Below, in pieces: positions 58,002 to 64,000 of a stretch of 64,000 bases of DNA; positions within the stretch are counted from its first letter, which is position 1, and every line of letters begins with the position of its first letter. The notes beneath the pieces were generated by a model that saw only the letters and a program-made list of their open reading frames with translations, ran no database searches and was not told the origin of the DNA. This DNA is from Calycina herbarum (lineage: Eukaryota > Ascomycota > Leotiomycetes > Helotiales > Pezizellaceae): contig LLEY01000013.1 of the NCBI GenBank assembly GCA_001414485.1, positions 124,001-188,000 on the forward strand, read 5' to 3'. A program made the position numbers and the translations under genes.

Positions 58002-59132
58002 TTAGTTGTCATCCAGTAACCTATAGAAGTCAGCTTCAGCAGGTCGGCCGATTGCTCTGAAAAGATCAATAACAGTATATTCCTCATTCTTGTCATCGAC
58101 GTGACTCCAAAGAAATTTTTCAAGCTCATTTGGGTCCACTGACTCGGCGAATTCGACGAGTCCTACGCATACATTAAGCCAATTAATGGTTCTTTCGTAG
58201 CTCAAAGTACCCTCGTGCTTTCGGAATTCAACCGTTAATGTCGCATCGCTCCCTACTTAGTTGGTGACGTTGTAAGCGAGGCGACGGTCATAATTTCCCA
58301 TTAAATTTACGATTTTCTCGATGGTATCCTGGTTTCTGAGCTCTAGGATCTTTTCTAGACCCATTCTCGTACCTTCAGGCGTAGCGGATAAACTTTGACC
58401 AAGTCGTGAAAAATCGCGTAAGCTACGAGAGTAATCTCTTCCTTTTCCGGTACGACGGCTTTCTGAGTGCAACATTGTGAGGGGCTCTTCAAAAGCCCAC
58501 AGGACTGCAAATAGGTTGCATAAAACAGCTGGGTGAAATCCCTTTTTGGCATTTCCAACATGGACGTGTAAGCCACAAGAATTATTGCAGTGAAGTCTGT
58601 AGGTTCCTGTAAGAAGGGCTAAGACGCCTGATACGTTGAGTCGTGAGTCTTTGCAGTAATAGAAAGGTGGAGTGTTTACTTCGAGTGGCAAGAATTCATA
58701 GTGCTTGTCCCATGCATCAACACTGGTATCATCCGTTACAACCCAATCCTGGACCTTTGGCTCGGCTTCCAGGTTCCAAAAAGTATGCGCTGCTACTCCT
58801 GCTTTTCTGAGGGTATTAGTGACGTGATGATGAGCTGCTTCCGATTCATCATCATCTTCGGAAACAGGCCAATGGATCACGCGAGGATCGTGGGGTTCGG
58901 AATCACTAGTATACTGATGAAAAGCAAGGTTAAATTCAAACTCGATTCCGAAGGTCAGAGGCTTAGGCGTACTTTCCTTTTCCCTTTTTGGCCACCTTCG
59001 AAAACCGGTTGGCATACTTTGTGATTGGGTTGAAGATTCGGTAGACGCACTTGGAGTTGGTTCGGGGGATGAGCCTAAAAGACTTTCGAAAGGCGAGCCT
59101 GCGTCTCTACTCGTTCCGAAGATGTTGTACAT
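58002..59132 (-). pseudogene. Putative amidoligase interrupted by one in-frame stop
   Basis: The frame opens at ATG 59132. Amidoligase-type features appear in order: FGIEFEF, VVTDDTSV, LEVNTPP and CGLHVHVG (a His-rich catalytic patch), consistent with an ATP-grasp-unrelated glutamine-synthetase-like ligase. A TAA at 58257-58259 stops it after NVTN (291 aa). The same frame continues without shift through ATLTVEFRKHEGTL and INWLNVCVGLVEFAE to a stop at 58002, about 84 more residues. The EFR-HEGTL block is a conserved C-terminal family motif, so the stop truncates the domain. No splice sites bypass it. Possible explanations are a recent nonsense mutation, readthrough, or a sequence error. Confidence 0.7.
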
Positions 59133-59284
59133 TATTGGTGAGTTTGTAAAAATTGTTGTTTCTGTTAGGTGTTTTCTTTTCGTATTTCTGTGACGTTCGT
59201 TACTAAATTATTGTTCAATCAAATACTTGGGTAATTGGAATTTTTAAACAATCAGAAATATATAATAGCATTAATTTCTACATA
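59133..59284. other. Short AT-rich flank left of the transposon
   Basis: Probable promoter/leader of the amidoligase-like gene, ending at the TA target duplication (59283-59284). Confidence 0.5.
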
Positions 59285-59361
59285 ATAGCCGGTTCCCCTT
59301 CTACGGCGCATTCGCTTGTAGTCGGTAAAAGCAAGCGTCCTGCAAACTCAAGTGTCCTGTG
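59285..59361 (+). repeat. Left terminal inverted repeat of the Fot1-type element
   Basis: It matches the reverse complement of 61856-61932 at all but one position (AAGCGTCC here, AAGTGTCC on the other side), and runs from the TA duplication to GTGTCCTG. Confidence 0.9.
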
Positions 59362-60264
59362 CAGCCGGAATAACATCGGGAGTGGAATATCCACCAAAAC
59401 CACTACTACAATAGATAAATAATGTTTTATATTACTGCTCTAATCGTCTATTCCAAAGTCTATAAAGTCTGCATTTGCCCTTATTGAGTCAATTAAGGAT
59501 ATACTCTCTTAAGGAGACGATGGATAATTAGGAATCTCGTCCCTACTACTATCTAGGTAATCTAGGACTTCCTTACTACTTTTAAGGTGTAATTGACCTA
59601 AAGTAAAAGACACTTCCGGCTCTTCTTCTTCTTCTTATAACTATAGCAGAGGAATAAGATCCTGGGATTAATATGTCTTAAGCTTGTTAATTGCTTATAC
59701 TAATTTAGGATAAAAGTCTAGTAAGAGAGTATAACGCTTAAACTTATTAGGCTTCTTATCTAGCTCTCAGATATAGACAAGGTCTTCTAGCGGAGGGAGT
59801 ATATCGTCCTTCTTATATTGTATAAGTCTAGCCTTACGTGCTCTCTCGTCTTTGCGTGCCTATATACCCTTATCTATAAGAGCTTTCCTAGCTTTATTAA
59901 TAGCGGCTAAAAGCTTCTTTTCCTTCTTGCGCAAGGCCTCGGTTCTCTCGTCCTTATCCCTCTTCTGTATCTTCTCTCGTAACCTAGTAACGGCTGCTCC
60001 TTCTCCCTTATGTATACTCCTCTGTGAATTGCTCTTACGCTTAGCGTCGACGAGTAGTTTTTACTAGAGAGCGTGATGTTAAACTGTCGTAAGATGTGCC
60101 TTCTTAAGCGATATACTAACTTACGTCATTATCTTCTTAAATAGATTAATAGAGGGATTAGAAAATTAAGTAGGATCTCGAGAGCCTAGAGCTCGTACAG
60201 TTATAGCAGTAGTCTAGGTTTCCTCTAGACGAGTAGGAGGAAGACGAGGCAGCTCTGGATTAGT

Positions 60265-60468
60265 AACATTGTGACAGTTATAGTCACGAGGGCTGTTGGA
60301 TGTCACATGTTCGCTTATATGCACGCTAGTACTAGCGCACGCACTAGCGCGGATGACTTGTATTTAGTTCCCGGTTCTCTCGAGCTCTTCTGCTCTCCTC
60401 GTCTTTTGTCCTAAGAATAGAGTGTTGTTTGTTCTGAGTCTTATCTGAAGCACGTCTGTCACAAACAT
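60265..60468. mobile_element. Nested solo LTR with 5-bp target duplication
   Basis: A 194-bp block, 60270-60463, starts TGTGACAG and ends CTGTCACA, perfect 8-bp inverted ends. It is flanked on both sides by AACAT. It interrupts the Fot1-type element and is visibly less AT-rich than its host sequence, so it probably inserted after the host copy had been mutated, or was mutated less. Confidence 0.88.
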
Positions 60469-61855
60469 CGTCTATTATCCTTTTCTTCTTATTATACAAC
60501 CTTATCTTTTTCTAGATAGCTTTCCAACTTGGCGGATAATAACTAGACTTAGTAAAGGCGTTCTTAATTATATAAACCTTTATTGTTTGTATACGTATCT
60601 AGGTAAGATCTTAGAAGAAAGAAGCGACTAAATACTTAAAGTCTAGACTATGAAGAGCGTTAGTAATCGCCTACCGATAATACTCTTTAAAGGGTCGGAA
60701 AACACTAACGTCTATCAGCTGTAGGATATGTATATAATAGGAGAGAAAGTACTATAAGAGTATATGGTTTTCGTAGTACTTAAGAACGAAGGGATCGTAT
60801 CAGTGAGTCTTATAGCTATTAAGAAGTAACATCTTCTATAGCTTATCTAGCCTAGCTCCTAGCTCCTTAATAAGATAGTCGGCATATGCTATAATAATAG
60901 TGTTATTAATGTAGCCGGTTGAAGAGCAATCTACTAACTCTTTTCTAGTTAGCTTATCTACTATCTAGTTATCTATTATCTTCTTTCTTAGCATAATAAC
61001 AAAAGGAGCCGCTGCTTGCTCATCAGCATAGATCGTCTCTATTATAGTCACTAACTTCCTATTCTTAGGATTAGCTATATATATCTCCTTTACTTTTATA
61101 GGAACAATAACGTTCTTACTTCTTATACAACTAACTCGAGCTCCTAACTTATCTATATTCTAGACATTCTTAGCCTTCTAGATCTTATATTATACAAGGG
61201 CAGCAGTATACCTATTAAACCACGTCTTAATCTCCTCCTCGGTATACAATTCGAGCCTCTTAAAGGCAATTGGCTTTGTTTTTAGAGTATATAGGTCCTT
61301 GTTCTTCTTTAGCCAGTTCTGGAACTACTAATTAGACGGCGGTGGCTAGGGAGGGTTCTAGGACTAAGAAATTAGCTAATTATTAATAGTAGAATCAAGA
61401 GAATACTATACCTTCTTAAGATATGCGATCGCAGCCTTTACTATTTAGTACGTGGCTCCTAGTCCTATCTCCTACTACTTATAACAGTACTGTCGGACAG
61501 CCTCTTCCTAGCTCTTATTTAACACCTTATTATTACCACTATGTGTATTATATACACCTTCCGAGTTGCACTTCCTCTTTTTAGCCCTCTAGATAGCCTT
61601 CTATACTAACGATTCGTTTACGCTATATATTCTTGCTCCTATAGTTGCTGCCTCGCGACCACCTTATTCCGTGGTCTATTCCACGGCCTTCTATATACGC
61701 TCCTTTTCTTCTAATTTATTAGAAGGGAGAGGGGGTGGGGAACTGCGAATAGCCTCTATTGTGTTAATTGATAGACGCGTTGTGTGTTAATAGAAATAAG
61801 TAAGATGGTTAAATGTATGTAATTTAGGTGGGAAGCTAATCTACGGGATTTTCTC

Positions 61856-61932
61856 GGCAGGACACTTGAGTTTGCAGGACACTTGCTTTTACCGACTACA
61901 AGCGAATGCGCCGTAGAAGGGGAACCGGCTAT
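61856..61932 (-). repeat. Right terminal inverted repeat of the Fot1-type element
   Basis: Mirror copy of 59285-59361, ending GGGGAACCGGCTAT before the TA duplication. Confidence 0.9.
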
Positions 61933-62642
61933 TAGTTCCTTTCATAGGGAGTCTTTATTCAATGAACGATGATTACAATACGCTTTGTCTTTATCTTATA
62001 GAGCATAGTAGCTTCTTTAAGAGTATTAAAATGGCACCTTTCAGCAATTCTAAATCAATAGCTTTGTCATATTTCCCTCTGGAGCAGAGGATGGCTTTCA
62101 CATATGACTCCAGCCAGGCTTTATGGGAGTTATGTCTGGAGGAACACCACGAAGAATTTTCATCTAAATATTTATTTCAGCTTTGTCCCGTTCTTTAAGG
62201 ATTAAGTTCAAACAAAGGTTCATTAGTACTGAAGTGCAAAGTAAGAAACCGTGCCATCGTTCACAGCTCGTTCATCACAGAATGATTGGAAGAATAGAAT
62301 GGCAGAATGAAGTTGTTGTAAACTGGTGTAACGCATCTGTTGATATTCTTGTAAAACTAATTAATAGGAATTATTAAGAAATAATAAAATTATGAAAAAA
62401 TATCGTCACAACTTCATCCACGGAATACTACTTCCCCAAACCTTTGGTACACTTCATCTTAGTGAATGTTTGATGAAATGGTTTAGCTAGTAAATAAATC
62501 AATGAAATTGCAAAAGCAAGTTAGAATAATTACCTTTAAAAACAAGACTTGAAAATAGACTATCGATAGCGAAGAATCAGGAAGTAAATCAACCATCCTT
62601 TATGGCGCTTAAAAAACTCTCCACGTGCATTGTACTCTACAG
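61933..62642. other. Intergenic, nothing recognised
   Basis: Short frames without domains. The frame at 61962-62198 reads a few plausible codons (ATG start, 78 aa) but has no recognisable features. Confidence 0.4.
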
Positions 62643-63386
62643 TTAATTTGCTCCACTTGATCTAGTCTCCAACCCCTCTCTCCAATCACTCTTCGCAGGC
62701 ACAAAAATTCTATCTCCCAACCTCTCAACCCCCACATCCCCAACCTTCCAATAAACCTCCTTCCAAGATTCAAACTTCTCCACCAACGCCTCCCAAGAAT
62801 ATTTTCTTTCCCAAGACAAACACTTATCAGCAGCTTTCAGCACCATAAGATTCTTGCAAATCCGCATAAACTTCTCAGTCGCGATGATCTTCGAAGCTCC
62901 TTCAACATCCTCAACTTCCTCTTTCGAAAACACCATCTTCGCAACTTCCCAAGCCTCCAGAATCGCCTCCTGGAAGGCCTCCTTTTCAAGAGGTGGCCAC
63001 CAAGAAGACACAGGTTTTCCTTCCCCATCTACTGCCAACCTCGTGCCTCGGATTTGAGCCCCCAAGAGTTGAGCATAAGTTCCCTTCTCAAGGAAACAAT
63101 GCCATTCCACCTCCTCAGGCTTGAAAGGCAGTTTGAAATACCCGTTATAGAGAGATGAATTCCCTTTAGTTGCTTCAAGGAGCTCGTTGTTGAGTTCCGT
63201 CGCTATCCAGTTCCAAGTATATTTGTAAGGGTCCTCCCCTTTGTCTATATTCTTTTTTCTGTTATTTAGGACCTTGTCTAATTGAAGATTCTCCAGGCCA
63301 CTCCATCGTCGATCGGGAGGATTTCCTGCGTGCCCGTACTTTGAGGGATTCAGGTTGTAGCTCGTCTTCGAGGGATCGTAGCTCAT
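62643..63386 (-). CDS. Unrecognised fungal protein, 247 aa
   Basis: An ATG-initiated frame with balanced charge and Trp-rich helical composition (YKYTWNWIATELNNELLEA, EVEWHCFLEKGTYAQLLG, AILEAWEVAKMVFSKEEVEDVEG). No signal peptide, membrane helix or known motif. The sequence looks globular and coding, unlike its AT-rich surroundings. I do not recognise the family. An upstream open stretch to 63744 on the same strand overlaps in another frame and could hold a further exon. Confidence 0.6.
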   Translation of the reverse strand: MSYDPSKTSYNLNPSKYGHAGNPPDRRWSGLENLQLDKVLNNRKKNIDKGEDPYKYTWNWIATELNNELLEATKGNSSLYNGYFKLPFKPEEVEWHCFLEKGTYAQLLGAQIRGTRLAVDGEGKPVSSWWPPLEKEAFQEAILEAWEVAKMVFSKEEVEDVEGASKIIATEKFMRICKNLMVLKAADKCLSWERKYSWEALVEKFESWKEVYWKVGDVGVERLGDRIFVPAKSDWREGLETRSSGAN

Positions 63387-64000
63387 CTTGAGTGGCAGGG
63401 GGTTGAGTGAAAGATGGATCTGCTTGTACCAGTGACGCCGGAAAGGGAAGTGATACTTTAGTGCTGCGCGAGATTAAGCAACAAAGAATTGCTTCCGTGG
63501 CTCGTAAACCGATTCTTACATAGGAAAATAGGAATGAATCAAAGTATTGGTATTGTACGATGTCTATGGTATGACTGGGAAAGCGGGGTGTTCGCTTCTC
63601 GTGAATTATCTGATCGAGGGCATTAACCAAGACTTGTAATTCATCCAGGATGCACGGAGTCATTATTAGATTCCGTGCCAATAACACTGAAAAGTTACGA
63701 GACAAAGAAATGGGGGAAACGTATTGATGCATGTTGCCTAGCACATCTATGGCCTTTGTTAAAGTGAAAGAAGTCGAATATCGGCAGAGATTTGGTGAGT
63801 AGGCCGCTTTAGGTATATGGCGTATAATATCCCCCTGAAACAGCTACTCATTTTGTGAAGTACCGTCACTTCTCTTCCATCCCACGCTCTCGTCACGAAC
63901 CTACGGATTCGTCTCTGTTGAACCACCTGCGAACAGCTTCATTTTTCGCCTCTTAAATGAGTGCTTGTTTGAGAGTGGCGAGTGGATTTTCTGCTCCGAT
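63387..64000. other. Upstream region at the window edge
   Basis: A minus-strand open stretch (63744 leftwards) has some coding-like composition (HQYVSPISLSRNFSVLLARN), but no ATG start and no splice link was settled. It may be an upstream exon of the 62643-63386 gene or part of another one. Confidence 0.35.

Larger units (their letters stand above)
59285..61932. mobile_element. RIP-mutated Fot1/pogo-type DNA transposon, 2.6 kb
   Basis: The ends are inverted repeats of about 77 bp with a single mismatch, beginning ATAGCCGGTTCCCCTTCTAC, and flanked by TA on both sides (59283-59284 and 61933-61934), the Tc1-mariner/pogo target duplication. Minus-strand translation from about 61320 to 60540 resembles a DDE_1 transposase: NIDKLGARV where the first Asp block is expected, VKEIYIANPKNRKLVTIIETIYAD, then LLLNSYKTH and ILQLIDVSVFRPFKEYY. 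It is broken by many TAG/TAA codons, and the second catalytic Asp position reads Asn, as C-to-T-type mutation gives. It is not autonomous now. Confidence 0.9.

Noticed and set aside
59852..60067. Plus-strand small gene in the transposon
   Set aside because: Lies inside the RIP-mutated element, whose coding remains are on the other strand.

Overview
The window is nuclear DNA of a filamentous ascomycete (Pezizomycotina). Genes are short and carry introns of roughly 45-100 bp with fungal branch-point and splice consensus. The cargo is typical of that group: a UstYa-family oxidase, a NACHT-ankyrin STAND receptor, a fungal-type transcription factor, a GPI-type aspartic protease, a family 4 rhamnogalacturonan lyase, and transposons riddled with stops in AT-rich DNA as left by RIP. 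The pectin-degrading and secreted-protease content suggests a plant-associated species, possibly Leotiomycetes, but that placement is inference.

Layout. 1-12 kb: a small membrane protein, a mitochondrial tyrosyl-tRNA synthetase (cyt-18 type) divergent from a seven-exon raffinose synthase/Sip1-like GH36 gene, and a MYND-finger protein. 12-18 kb: a UstYa-like (DUF3328) oxidase divergent from a small secreted protein built of Tyr/Pro/Gly repeats, then a mitochondrial membrane protein divergent from a glutaminyl-peptide cyclotransferase. 18-20 kb: two tandem small paralogues with related upstream repeats. 20-27 kb: a helical protein with a glycine-zipper tail, divergent from a large STAND receptor (SesB-like hydrolase, NACHT, about 14 ankyrin repeats). 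28-30 kb: a plasma-membrane syntaxin (Sso type) with an unusual C-terminal extension.

31-40 kb: a beta-carbonic anhydrase flanked by clusters of hairpin repeats, a low-complexity protein, a small membrane protein and a broken second carbonic anhydrase. 42-50 kb: a GPI-type aspartic protease, an AT-rich island with an LTR-retrotransposon remnant, and a large ZZ/EF-hand membrane protein. 51-58 kb: a transcription-factor-like gene without a zinc cluster, and a nine-exon rhamnogalacturonan lyase. 58-64 kb: an amidoligase-like gene interrupted by one in-frame stop, a complete but mutated Fot1/pogo-type transposon (77-bp inverted repeats, TA target duplication) carrying a nested solo LTR, and an unrecognised gene at the right edge.

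Two places look most like undescribed systems. One is the receptor plus glycine-zipper pair at 20.2-27.2 kb, which resembles fungal NLR/effector programmed-cell-death pairs. The other is the repeat peptide beside a UstYa oxidase, with a glutaminyl cyclase nearby, at 12.4-18.1 kb, which resembles a fungal ribosomal-peptide (dikaritin-like) locus but lacks dibasic sites between repeats. Exon models were built by hand from reading frames and splice consensus. Functional names rest on motif recognition, without database searches.
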